DNA of 64,000 nt from Terebella lapidaria (taxonomy: Eukaryota > Annelida > Polychaeta > Terebellida > Terebellidae): positions 36,218,651 to 36,282,650 of the forward strand of contig OX424558.1 of assembly GCA_949152475.1 (NCBI GenBank), written 5' to 3'. The translations under genes were made by a program, and so were the position numbers. Of this stretch, positions 1 to 26,904 are shown one piece after another. The notes beneath the pieces are model-generated. The model saw nothing but the letters and a program-made list of their open reading frames with translations, was not told the origin of the DNA and ran no database searches. Position 1 is the first letter of the stretch; the number at the start of each line of letters is the position of its first letter.

Positions 1-128
1 CTGACATCTTTATTACACTGGTATTATCAACAGCTTGACAATGGAATTTTGACAGCAAAAATAAGTTGAAATTTGAAAGCAACAGCTACGTGTATTGTAA
101 ACTGTTCAAACACGCCGCTCCATTTTAC

Positions 129-14821
<14,693 letters not shown>

Positions 14822-15675
14822 GTCTAAGTTCCAAAATATTGAGCTCAAAAACAATTTCAGTTTATAATTAATCGTCTGGAGTGCGACAAAATCCCCATAT
14901 CCACTTCGGGATTTTTCCACGCCATTGCCAACTTCGGCATCGACATTTGAATATGTTTACCGCCGCACGAAAATAAACTTTGCGCGTCAGGATATAGTCC
15001 CACCGATCTCACATCATGCAACATAATGGTTTGACTTGACAATCAAAGTTATTGCACAGACTATCCTGACGAGTTACTTAGAATGCCATTCACCACAATT
15101 GCAATAATTATAAGTGAGGACGATCGATCTTTTACAAGCGTAGTGATTGCAAACAACGAGCACTTGCTTCCGGAACTAATGACGTCACGAGTACATACAC
15201 ACACGGGCCACATGACGAAACCACGTCGGAGAACATTGTCAACATCATGGTCAACATAGCGCTTCGTGATTCGACTGGATAAATGTGATTTTCTGCTCTT
15301 GGATCTGAAGGATATATACCCTTAAAGTTTTTATATGATAAATATTCCATGTTCCAGATAATTCACACATTGAACGAAGGTAAAGTCTGATATTTGTGCA
15401 AATTCAATTGAAATTCACCGGTTTCATCAGCATCATAACGTCACCGATTTTGAAAAAAAAAATACAGTCTAAACTCGATATTACGTTCATTAGGCATGAT
15501 CTCGTTATCGTATGTGAGCCAACAGACAACAATGGGCTTTATAATATCGCAATATTTCATCATCATGCTGTAAATCTGATAGGAGATTTATCCGAAAAGA
15601 ACATTGAACATGAAAAATTAGTGGACATATGCAGCTTGATTAAATCATGTATAAAAGTATGAAAACTCCTTTCAG
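14822..15675. promoter_or_regulatory. Divergent BRWD-DHDDS promoter region
   Basis: This is the 854-bp space between the BRWD start codon (minus) and the DHDDS start codon (plus), and it also holds both 5' leaders. A palindromic ETS-type site (TTCCGGAA, 15168-15175) and a full palindromic CRE (TGACGTCA, 15180-15187) lie five bases apart. That pairing is typical of housekeeping bidirectional promoters in animals. The sites are seen directly; promoter activity is inferred. The DHDDS ATG follows ttcag, so an upstream non-coding exon may lie here. Confidence 0.6.
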
Positions 15676-16883
15676 ATGTCCACATGGATCCGAGATACGC
15701 AGAAACCCTGGTATCACCGGTGGTGTATAAACGTCCTCAAATCGGGTCCAATCCCTAAACATGTCGCTTTCATCATGGATGGGAACAGGAGATATGCTAA
15801 AAAGAATAGCATGGACAGAGCGAAAGGCCATTTGATGGGTTTTGACAAACTTGCAGAGGTATTAGACTGGTTTTTATTCATTAAATAAACGTTGACATAG
15901 TCAGTGTATTATTAAACAACTAACAATGCATCATGTTTCCATGGAAATGAGCACTGGTGAACGGTGATAAGTATCTCATAATAACATATGCCATATGGTC
16001 ATCTTTATTTGAACAATGAATACTTTATACATTTACTATATGCATGATACTGTACAGTGATAGACTTAAGCACAAGACCACTGGACCGAGTCTTGCAGAT
16101 TTCCAACAGGTCTTGTAGAATTTGTGATCCAAAGGACCTGTTGTCTATCACGACATGTAGTCATGTACTCACCAGACTCCAATCAATTGTGATTTAACAT
16201 GTGTTATTCAGAAATGTCACATGGCAGTGATGTTTATTCTGATGAGCAATGATATGTAAGAGACTTGTTAATCATGGAATTTGAGTAACAATTAAACATT
16301 ATCTTGACATTATTTTCCTCCTCTGGGTACAATGTACCGTAGAGGCCTGGTGGATTTTCAACCGGTCTTGTTGAATTTTTTATCCACAAGACCTGTTGTC
16401 TTCCGGGAAATTTGAGGAAATTTCATCACTGATACTGTATATTACTAGTATAAAGTACACAATATGCTTACTATTGTATTCTTTACTGTGCATACATATA
16501 TATATCGCGATATGATATCTGAGCTCATTTGTTATTGAGAAATTTTACAAGGAAGAAAGAGAGGAAGAAAACGATTAAAAATGATGATGATGAAGAAAAA
16601 TGGGTCGGTGATTGCATTGCAAAAAGAAAGAAAACCAATAAAATTGTTGATGATTAATACAAAGTATATTGAAACATTTCCATGATTGCATTGCAGACAT
16701 TAGACTGGTGTTTGGAGCTCGGTGTGACGGAAGTCACCGTATACGCATTCAGCATTGAAAACTTCAAACGTTCAAAGGAAGAAGTTGATGGTTTAATGGA
16801 ACTTGCTAAGGAAAAATTTTCTCGGCTTATGGAAGAAAAGTAATTAAGGCATTTCGGCAGAAATGCCTTTATGGTTTTAGCAG

Positions 16884-16932
<49 letters not shown>

Positions 16933-19900
16933 CTTCTTCCGCCACTTTTGGTTTCCGGACGATAACTTTAGATTGCCTTGACGGATCCTTGTCAAATTTT
17001 CACCGCAAGTCAGAAATGATATGAGGAAGAACCCTATTCTTTTTGAGCCGGATCGGAGGTCCGTGAGGTCCGTGAGGATGAAATCAAGGCTAATTTTAAG
17101 ACTTGGTTTCCGGACGATAACTGGAAAAATATTTATGCAATAGTTGCAGAACTCTGCATGGAGGTTCATATGCCACCAGGGAAGAACCCTATTGATTTTG
17201 GGATCGATCCGTCAAACGACCTTTGACCTAGAGGACAAAATAATTTTTTGCTGATTCATCCTTGAGGCTTCCTGCATATCTCGGAAACCGTGCGTCGTAG
17301 AGCGAAACGGACGTTATTTTCGGACTCGTCGCCCTAGACAAACATCTCTAGGGTGTACTTTTTTTTTTTGATCCGGCTCCGAGGTCCGTGAGGTCCGTGA
17401 GGATGAAATCGAGGAACTTGGTTTCCGGACGATAACTCAAAAAATATTCAGGCAATAGTTGCAGAATTTTGCACGGAGGTTTATATATCACCAGGGAAGA
17501 ACCCTATTGATTTTGGGATCGATACCTCAAACGACCTTTGACCTAGAGGTCGAAATAATTTTTTGCTGAGTCATCCTTGATTCATCCTGCATATCTCGGA
17601 AACGGTGCGTCGTAGAGCGAAACGGACGTTATTTTCGGACTCGTCGCTCTAGACAAACATGTCTAAGGGGTATTATGGATGAACTTTGACCTTGACCCGA
17701 ATTTTTTTTGCCGAGTCGGCATTTTTCGTTTTCGTCGATATCTCGGAAACGGTGCGTCGTAGAGCGAAACGGACGTTATTTTCGGACTCGTCGCACTAGA
17801 CAAACATGTCTAAGGGGTATTATGGATGAACTTTGACCTTGACCCGAAATTTTTTTGCCGAGTCGGCATTTTTCGTTTTCGTCGATATCTCGGAAACGGT
17901 GCGTCGTAGAGCGAAACGGAAGTTATTTTCGGACTCGTCGCACTAGACAAACATGTCTAAGGGGTATTATGGATGAACTTTGACCTTGACCCGAAATTTT
18001 TTTGCCGAGTCGGCATTTTTCGTTTTCGTCGATATCTCGGAAACGGTGCGTCGTAGAGCGAAACGGACGTTATTTTCGGACTCGTCGCACTAGACAAACA
18101 TGTCTAAGGGGTATTATGGATGAACTTTGACCTTGACCCGAAATTTTTTTGCCGAGTCGGCATTTTTCGTTTTCGTCGATATCTCGGAAACGGTGCGTCG
18201 TAGAGCGAAACGGACGTTATTTTCGGACTCGTCGCACTAGACAAACATGTCTAAGGGGTATTATTGATGAACTTTGACCTTGACCCGAAATTTTTTTTGC
18301 CGAGTCGGCATTTTTCGTTTTCGTCGTTATCTCGGAAACGGTGCGTCGTAGAGCGAAACGGACGTTATTTTCGGACTCGTCGCACTAGACAAACATGTCT
18401 AAGGGGTATTATGGATGAACTTTGACCTTGACCCGAAATTTTTTTGCCGAGTCGGCATTTTTCGTTTTCGTCGATATCTCGGAAACGGTGCGTCGTAGAG
18501 CGAAACGGACGTTATTTTCGGACTCGTCGCACTAGACAAACATGTCTAAGGGGTATTATGGATGAACTTTGACCTTGACTCGAAATTTTTTTGCCGAGTC
18601 GGCATTTTTCGTTTTCGTCGATATCTCGGAAACGGTGCGTCGTAGAGCGAAACGGACGTTATTTTCGGACTCGTCGCACTAGACAAACATGTCTAAGGGG
18701 AATTATTGATGAACTTTGACCTTGACCCGAAATTTTTTTGCCGAGTCGGCATTTTTCGTTTTCGTCGATATCTCGGAAACGGTGCGTCGTAGAGCGAAAC
18801 GGACGTTACTTTCGGACTCGTCGCCCTAGACAAACATGTCTAAGGGGTATTATGGATTAACTTTGACCTTGACCCGAAATTTTTTTGCCGAGTCGGCAGT
18901 TTTTGTTTTCGTCGATATCTCGGAAACGGTGCGTCGTAGAGCGAAACGGATGGTATTTTCGGACTCGTCGCCCTAGACAAACATGTCTAGCGGGTATTAT
19001 GGATGACCTTGACCCGAAATTTGTCGACATTTTTCATTTTGTCGATATCTAGTATTATAAATTATTCATCACACCGAAATGCCTCCAAGGCATCTTTAGG
19101 CCTTGACGTCTAGTTATCGTATTGTGTGTGTGTGTGTGTGTTCCTGTTTTTTTTTTTTCCAAACTACCATTATCAAAATAATTATCTTGCCAATAATGTT
19201 GTAATTTTGGAAAAATGCATCCACATTTTGTGTGTATCTGCATTTTGCAGGGAACTGATTGACAAACATGGTGTATGTTTCCGAGTTCTTGGAAATTTGT
19301 CATTGCTTCCAAAGGACATTCAAGAAATCATTGCTCAGGCAGTCACTATGACAAAGGAAAATAAAAGGTAAATTAGAGCCTGCATTCATTCTAGAAGTAC
19401 ATGATGAAATGAAATTCTTTGAAATTATTTACGATAGTTCATGAAAAATTTGCTATTTTATAGAATGTATATGACATTTTAAAAAAAACATATTTGAATT
19501 ACATCCCATCTTAACTCCCTGTTTCAACTTTCAGGGCAGTATTAAATGTATGTTTTGCGTACACATCTCGAGACGAAATTTGTGCAGCCATGCGAGATAT
19601 TGCAGAAGGGGTTCAGCTGGGTTTGATCGAAGAGAGGTTTGTCAAATAAGTTTACTACATCTACCTTCAGTTCAGTACGGTGGCTTATTTCTGCCACAAT
19701 TAGATTAATTTCATTTAAAAAAAATTTCAGATATAAATATTTTAATTACACACGGAGCAAATGTTTCCTTCCCGAAGCAAACGTTTCCTACACGAAGTAA
19801 ATAGTTTCCTTCGCAGAGCAAATGTTTCCTTCATGAAGCAAACGTTTTCTTCACGAAGTAAATAGTTTGCTTTGCAAAGCAAATGTTTCCTTCGCGAAGC

Positions 19901-21868
19901 AAACGTTTTCTTCACCAAGAAAATAGTTTGCTTTGCATAGCAAATGTTTCCTATGCGAAGCAAACGTTTCCTACACGAAGCAAATAGATTCCTACACAGA
20001 GCAAATGTTTCCTTCGCGAAGCAAACGTTTCCTTCACGAAGCAAATAGTTTGCTTTGCATAGCAAATGTTTCCTTCGCGAAGCAAACGTTTCCTACACAG
20101 AGTAAATAGTTTCCTACGCAGAGCAAATGTTTCCTTCGCGAAGCAAACGTTTTCTTCACGAAGCAAATAGTTTGCTTTGCATAGCAAATGTTTCCTTCGC
20201 GAAGCAAACGTTTCCTACACGAAGCAAATAGTTTCCTACAGAGAGCAAATGTTTCCTTCGCGAAGTAAACGTTTCCTACGAAAAGTAAATAGGCCCTTCT
20301 TTGCTTTGCATAGCAAATGTTTCTTCCACGAAGCAAACGTTTTCTACACAAAGCAAATAGTTTACTACGTGGAGCAAATGTTTCCTTCGCATAGCAAACG
20401 TTTTCTACACAAAGCAAATGGTTTGCTCCACGAAGGAAATGTTTCCTTTGCGAAGCAAATGTTCTCTACACGAAGCAAATGATTTGCTTCGTGTAGGAAA
20501 CGTTTCCTTCGCGTAGGAAACATTTGCTATACAAAGCAAACTATTTACTTCGTGTAGAAAACGTTTGCTTCGCGAAGGAAACATTTGCTTTGCAAAGCAA
20601 ACTATTTACTTCGTGTAGAAAACGTTTGCTTCACGAAGGAAACTATTGCTTTGCAAAGCAAACTATTTACTTCGTGTAGAAAACGTTTGCTTCGTGAAGG
20701 AAACATTTGCTATGCAAAGCAAACTATTTACTTCGTGTAGAAAACGTTTGCTTCACGAAGGAAACTATTGCTTTGCAAAGCAAACTATTTACTTCGTGTA
20801 GAAAACGTTTGCTTCGTGAAGGAAACATTTGCTATGCAAAGCAAACTATTTGCTCGTGAAGAAAACGTTTGCTTCGTGAAGAAAACGTTTGCTTCGCGAA
20901 GGAAACATTTGCTTTGCAAAGCAAACTATTTACTTCATGTAGAAAACCTTTGCTTCACGAAGGAAACATTTGCTTTGCAAAGCAAACTATTTACTTCGTG
21001 AAGGAAACGTTTGCTTCGTGAAGGAAACATTTGCTCTGTGTGTAATTAAAATATTTATATCTGAATTTTTTTTCACAGAAATCAATCTAATTGTGGCAGA
21101 AATAAGCCACCGTAGTACAGAGCAGTACAGATTTATCACACATTTTATATATAATTTGGGTACGCTTGCCACTGCTATTTTTGTGTGTATACGACTATAC
21201 GTCTCATATATTTCGCTATCAACGTCAATAGTACAGGTATTTAAATTTATGGCATCTTTTCCAGTGATATCAGTGAAGAGTTGTTGGAAGACTGTCTATA
21301 CACCCACCAATCAGATGATCCAGATCTGCTCGTCCGAACTTCCGGTGAAGTCAGACTCAGCGACTTTCTTCTTTGGCAGGTGAGTGAAACTAGGAAAATA
21401 TAATTGAGAATGCTCTTGGAAAATTCTTGTTCTTCCTTTGTAATACATATTGTATTGATAGGATAAATTGTGAAGTATTGAACACAACTGTGATATTAAA
21501 GTAGTCATGCTATACAATGTTGTGTGCATGCATAAATCAAAACAGTCAGTCATACAAGTAAAGATTAAGTATAAATAGCTTACGGTATATCAAAGCCTTC
21601 AAAAGTTCGCAAATACAATTTGTTTACCTAGGTATCTGCATGTACTGTGCCCACACAAACTTACAGCTCAAAAATATGCCACCACTTCTGGCTTCATACC
21701 AATACATTTCTGTTTGTGATATTTATACTTCTGCATATAACTACAAAAAGTAATATAGAGTGATGTTATAAACAAGAACTTTGAGACTAGTAACAACTAC
21801 ATGTAACCAGCAATTTGAACATGTATAGTTAAGGCATTTCGGCAGAAATGCCTTTATGGTTTTAGCAG

Positions 21869-21909
<41 letters not shown>

Positions 21910-24900
21910 CCGCCACTTTTGGTTTCCGGACGATAACTTTAGATTGCCTTGACGGATCCTTGTCAAATTTTCACCGCAAGTCAGAAATGATATGAGGAAG
22001 AACCCTATTCTTTTTGAGCCGGATCGGAGGTCCGTGAGGTCCGTGAGGATGAAATCAAGGCTAATTTTAAGACTTGGTTTCCGGACGATAACTGGAAAAA
22101 TATTTATGCAATAGTTGCAGAACTCTGCATGGAGGTTCATATGCCACAAGGGAAGAACCCTATTGATTTTGGGATCGATCCGTCAAACGACCTTTGACCT
22201 AGAGGTCAAAATAATTTTTTGCTGATTCATCCTTGAGGCTTCCTGCATATCTCGGAAACCGTGCGTCGTAGAGCGAAACAGACGTTATTTTCGGACTCGT
22301 CGCCCTAGACAAACATCTCTAGGGTGTACTTTTTTTTTTGATCCGGCTCCGAGGTCCGTGAGGTCCGTGAGGATGAAATCGAGGAACTTGGTTTCCGGAC
22401 GATAACTCAAAAAATATTCAGGCAAAAGTTGCAGAATTTTGCACGGAGGTTTATATATCACCAGGGAAGAACCCTATTGATTTTGGGATCGATACCTCAA
22501 ACGACCTTTGACCTAGAGGTCGAAATAATTTTTTGCTGAGTCATCCTTGAGGCATCCTGCATATCTCGGAAACGGTGCGTCGTAGAGCGAAACGGACGTT
22601 ATTTTCGGACTCGTCGCCCTAGACAAATATGTCTAAGGGGTATTATGGATGAACTTTGACCTTGACCCGAAATTTTTTTGCCGAGTCGGCATTTTTCGTT
22701 TTCGTCGATATCTCGGAAACGGTGCGTCCTAGAGCGAAACGGACGTTATTTTCGGACTCGTCGCAATAGACAAACATGTCTAAGGGGTATTATGGATGAA
22801 CTTTGACCTTGACCCGAAATTTTTTTGCCGAGTCGGCATTTTTCGTTTTCGTCGATATCTCGGAAACGGTGCGTCGTAGAGCGAAACGGACGTTATTTTC
22901 GGACTCGTCGCACTAGACAAACATGTCTAAGGGGTATTATGGATGAACTTTGACCTTGAACCGAAATTTTTTTGCCGAGTCGGCATTTTTCGTTTTCGTC
23001 GATATCTCGGAAACGGTGCGTCGTAGAGCGAAACGGACGTTATTTTCGGACTCGTCGCACTAGACAAACATGTCTAAGGGGAATTATTGATGAACTTTGA
23101 ATTTGACCCGAAATTTTTTTGCCGAGTCGGCATTTTTCGTTTTCGTCGATATCTCGGAAACGGTGCGTCGTAGAGCGAAACGGACGTTATTTTTGGACTC
23201 GTCGCACTAGACAAACATGTCTAAGGGGAATTATTGATGAACTTTGACCTTGACCCGAAATTTTTTTGCCGAGTCGGCATTTTTCGTTTTCGTCGATATC
23301 TCGGAAACGGTGCGTCGTAGAGCGAAACGGACGTTATTTTCGGACTCGTCGCATTAGACAAACATGTCTAAGGGGTATTATGGATGAACTTTGACCTTGA
23401 CCCGAAATTTTTTTGCCGAGTCGGCATTTTTCGTTTTCGTCGATATCTCGGAAACGGTGCGTCGTAGAGCGAAACGGACGTTATTTTCGGACTCGTCGCA
23501 CTAGACAAACATGTCTAAGGGGTATTATTGATGAACTTTGACCTTGACCCGAAATTTTTTTGCCGAGTCGGCATTTTTCGTTTTCGTCGATATCTCGGAA
23601 ACGGTGCGTCGTAGAGCGAAACGGACGTCATTTTCGGACTCGTCGCACTAGACAAACATGTCTAAGGGGTATTATGGATGAACTTTGACCTTGACCCGAA
23701 ATTTTTTTGCCGAGTCGGCATTTTTCGTTTTCGTCGATATCTCGGAAACGGTGCGTCGTAGAGCGAAACGGACGTTATTTTCGGACTCGTCGCACTAGAC
23801 AAACATGTCTAAGATATCTAGGAAACGGTGCGTCGTAGAGCGAAACGGACGTTATTTTCGGACTCGTCGCACTAGACAAACATGTCTAAGGGGAATTATT
23901 GATGAACTTTGAATTTGACCCGAAATTTTTTTGCCGAGTCGGCATTTTTCGTTTTCGTCGATATCTCGGAAACGGTGCGTCGTAGAGCGAAACGGACGTT
24001 ATTTTCGGACTCGTCGCACTAGACAAACATGTCTAAGATATCTCGGAAACGGTGCGTCGTAGAGCGAAACGGACGTTATTTTCGGACTCGTCACCCTAGA
24101 CAAACATGTCTAAGGGGTATTATGGATTAACTTTGACCTTGACCCGAAATTTTTTTGCCGAGTCGGCAGTTTTTGTTTTCGTCGATATCTCGGAAACGGT
24201 GCGTCGTAGAGCGAAACGGATGGTATTTTCGGACTCGTCGCCCTAGACAAACATGTCTAGCGGGTTTTATGGATGAACTTTGACCTTGACCCGAAATTTG
24301 TCGACATTTTTCATTTTCGTCGATATCTAGTATTATAAATTATTCATCACACCGAAATGCCTCCAAGGCATCTTTAGGCCTTGACGTCTAGTTAACATCA
24401 TAGTCTGAAATTTCAATACATGTATATATAAATATTATCATATATAAATTGGAAATTTTAATGTTTTACAGAGTGGGTTTTCCGTGTTGTCATTCCTCCG
24501 AGTTTTGTGGCCTGAGTTCAATATCTGGCACCTCTACGCCGGAATCCTTCACTACCAGAGGAGCTGTTCAGATGCCAAGGTACTAGTAATGGATGATCCA
24601 CAAGAATTGTATTAGTAATGGCTGTCATAACTAGTAATGGATGTCATAATGACAAGTAAATAAATTTATCAAACTTGAATCTTTCAATCAAAACCAGAAA
24701 AGAAAAAAAATCAAGAAAAAGACAATTTAGAATTCCAACATCATTTCTGTTAGTGTAAATGTTCCTTGCTGTTTAAAAGAAGAATTATCGATCTTGGACA
24801 TATGATGTCAATAGAAAATTCTGGTATATAGATGTACATGTTTGTTGTAAAATGAGCCTTGTTTGATAATTGCACATCAGACTGCCAAGTTGTCACACAA

Positions 24901-25123
24901 GATGATCCAAGAACGTTTACGAGAGAAGGAAGACTACACCTGTGCCGTTCATACTTCACAAAACAATCATCAGAGTCCTGGTCAGAACGGTTGCTCCATG
25001 AGTGAACGGGTGGAAAGATACAGCAAAGATCGCCGGAGTCGACTGGAGAATTTCATGAGTCATGTTCGGTCAAAAAGACAGGGACTTTTAGAAAGTTTTT
25101 TGTGTGAACGAAATGTTTTGTGA
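15676..25123 (+). CDS. DHDDS: Dehydrodolichyl diphosphate synthase complex subunit
   Basis: Catalytic subunit of the cis-prenyltransferase that extends farnesyl diphosphate with isopentenyl units to make dolichol precursors at the ER, working with the NUS1 (NgBR) partner. Exons: 15676-15858, 16697-16839, 19251-19367, 19535-19636, 21265-21379, 24472-24579, 24881-25123. They give 336 aa, against 333 in human. Visible motifs are [12 protein letters not shown] with the catalytic Asp at residue 35, [20 protein letters not shown] and [15 protein letters not shown]. The C-terminal RxG motif belongs to the NUS1 partner and is not expected here. Three of the six introns carry mobile elements: 16840-19250, 19637-21264 and 21380-24471. 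Confidence 0.95.
15859..16696 (+). other. DHDDS intron 1, unannotated
   Basis: AT-rich intron with no coding signal. Two imperfect direct repeats of roughly 70 bp occur, near 16082-16155 and 16345-16405. Both contain a 'caacaggtcttgt'-like core followed by 'acctgttgtc', so each is itself partly palindromic. They may be relics of a small element; the family was not recognised. Confidence 0.3.
16844..19115 (-). mobile_element. 147-bp-satellite-bearing Helentron-like element, copy 3
   Basis: Reverse-orientation copy of the family at 3067-5477, in DHDDS intron 2 and antisense to the gene. Its 3' hairpin end begins only four bases after the exon-2 boundary (16839/16840), so the splice donor reads GTAA from the host followed by TTAAGG from the element. 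It carries about ten 147-bp monomers (array about 17640-19030), the two long units and a T tract (A on the element strand) near 16887-16932. The 5' end is CTAGTT (reverse of AACTAG). Without it the intron would be about 139 bp. Confidence 0.8.
19127..19142 (+). repeat. (TG)n microsatellite
   Basis: A short run of about eight TG dinucleotides just outside the copy-3 element, in the remaining 3' part of DHDDS intron 2. Confidence 0.7.
19678..21112. mobile_element. Foldback element built of inverted 61-bp repeats
   Basis: It fills about 88% of DHDDS intron 4. The terminal inverted repeats start CGGTGGCTTATTTCTGCC and match for about 80 bp with few differences. A TA dinucleotide flanks each end (19676-19677, 21113-21114), suggesting a TA target duplication as in Tc1/mariner-type elements. 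Inside, a 61-bp unit is tandemly repeated (starts at 19756, 19817, 19878, 19939, 20000 and on), turns over at a centre near 20481 and continues inverted. The arms are unequal, about 800 and 630 bp, differing by about three units. Units contain their own palindromes, such as TTTGCTTTGCAAAGCAAA and TTCGCGAA. Short open frames in it are repeat artefacts. No transposase. Confidence 0.75.
21839..24393 (-). mobile_element. 147-bp-satellite-bearing Helentron-like element, copy 4
   Basis: Reverse-orientation family member in DHDDS intron 5 (21380-24471), antisense to the gene. Its 5' end lies 78 bp before the exon-6 acceptor. The architecture matches the other copies, with T tract 21871-21909. The monomer array (about 22610-24310) is rearranged: near 23814 and again near 24037 a monomer is cut short at the same point (GTCTAAG joined to ATATCT). 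This gives a higher-order repeat of about 223 bp. Confidence 0.8.
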
Positions 25124-25496
25124 TTGTGAATGTAATGTTTAGGATTGTTTTTGTGTATATTGGGTATGTATTAGCTTGGGTATTTTTTCCGCGCATATTG
25201 TGTATATGAATATCTGTGAGGAATAACTGAATCAAAATACTAGCTTTGACGAGTAAATTATTGAAAACACTTCTGTTTTTCATCTTCATTTTATCAGCCA
25301 TATAAATCCTACATCACGACAAACTTTTCCAACAATTTATTGGGAGTCCTAACTTATGCAAAAGATTTTGTGGAAATAACATTCAGACTCTCATATATGC
25401 CCATAGTACAAATCTAAACTTTCAATTGATCTGTTTTGTTCCCTATACCAAATTTATTTACACCACATATTGTCTGTGGTAAAATCGAAAGTCCCC

Positions 25497-26904
25497 AAAA
25501 GAGCTTTCCTATATGTTCATACCAGTATTACATCCATGAGCTAAGCCACCAAGAGCTTTACTGTATATTCATACCAGTATTACATCCATGAGCTAAGCCA
25601 CCAAAAGAGCTTTCCTATATGTTCATACCAGTATTACATCCATGAGCTAAGCCACCAAAAGAGCTTTACTGTATATTCATACCAGTATTACATCCATGAT
25701 ATAAGCCACCAAAAGAGCTTTCCTATATGTTCATACCAGTATTACATCCATGAGCTAAGCCACCAAAAGAGCTTTCCTATATGTTCATACCGGTATTACA
25801 TCCATGAGCTAAGCCACCAAAAGAGCTTTCCTGTATGTTCATACCGGTATTACATCCATGAGCTAAGCCACCAAAAGAGCTTCCCTGTTTGTTCATACCA
25901 GTATTACATAAATGAGCTAGGCCACCAAAAGAGCTTTCCTATATGTTCATACCAGTATTACATCCATGAGCTAAGCCACCAAAAGAGCTTCCCTATATGT
26001 TCATACCAGGATTACATACACGAGCTAAGCCACCAAAAGAGCTTTCCTATATGTTCATACCGGTATTACATCCATGAGCTAAGCCACCAAAAGAGCTTCC
26101 CTGTATGTTCATACCAGTATTACATACATGAGCTAGGCCACCAAAAGAGCTTTCCTGTATGTTCATACCGGTATTACATACACGAGCTAAGCCACCAAAA
26201 GAGCTTTCCTATATGTTCATACGGGTATTACATCTATGAGCTAAGCCACCAAAAGAGCTTCCCTGTATGTTCATACCAGTATTACATAAACGAGCTAGGC
26301 CACCAAAAGAGCTTTCCTATATGTTCATACCAGTATTACATCCATGAGCTAAGCCACCAAAAGAGCTTCCCTGTATGTTCATACCAGTATTACATACACG
26401 AGCTAAGCCACCAAAGGAGCTTTCCTATATGTTCATACCGGTATTACATCCATGAGCTAAGTCACCAAAAGAGCTTTTCTATATGTTCATACCAGTATTA
26501 CATATACGAGCTAAGCCACCAAAAGAGCTTTCCTATATGTTCATACCAGTATTACATACACGAGCTAAGCCACCAAAAGAGCTTTCCTATATGTTCATAC
26601 CAGTATTACATACATGAGCTAGGCCACCAAAAGAGCTTTCCTATATATGCTTATACCGGTATTACATCCATGAGCTAGGCCACCAAAAGAGCTTTCCTAT
26701 ATATGCTTATACCGGTATTACATACATAGTCCAGCCACGAAAAGAGTTTTCCTATATGCTCGTACCGGTAATACATACATGATCTAGGCCACGAAAAGGG
26801 CTTTCCTATATGTTCATACCAGTAATGCATAGATGTTCTAGGCCACGAAAAGAGCTTTCCTATATGTTTATCCCAGTAATACATACATGAGCTAAGCCAC
26901 CAAA
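25497..26904 (+). repeat. 54-bp minisatellite, about 26 units
   Basis: Tandem repeat starting 374 bp after the DHDDS stop codon. The unit reads roughly GAGCTTTCCTATATGTTCAT plus CAGTATTACATCCATGAGC plus TAAGCCACCAAAA, 54 bp. Units differ by scattered substitutions, for example ACCAGTATT versus ACCGGTATT and AGCTAAG versus AGCTAGG, and divergence rises toward 26700-26904. Because 54 is a multiple of three, the minus strand shows a partly open 18-residue repeat frame. I read that as an accident of unit length. Confidence 0.85.

Noticed and set aside
16840-19250. True introner, with the element itself creating the intron
   Set aside because: Host-like sequence remains on both sides (about 139 bp) and the acceptor is 135 bp beyond the element, so insertion into an existing short intron is simpler.
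19742-21060. CRISPR-like array
   Set aside because: Units are contiguous palindromic 61-bp tandem repeats without unique spacers, inside an animal intron with TIRs.
25497-26904. Protein-coding 18-residue repeat on the minus strand of the minisatellite
   Set aside because: The unit length is a multiple of three, so open frames are expected; there is no start context, splice context or family match, and the frame breaks in several places.
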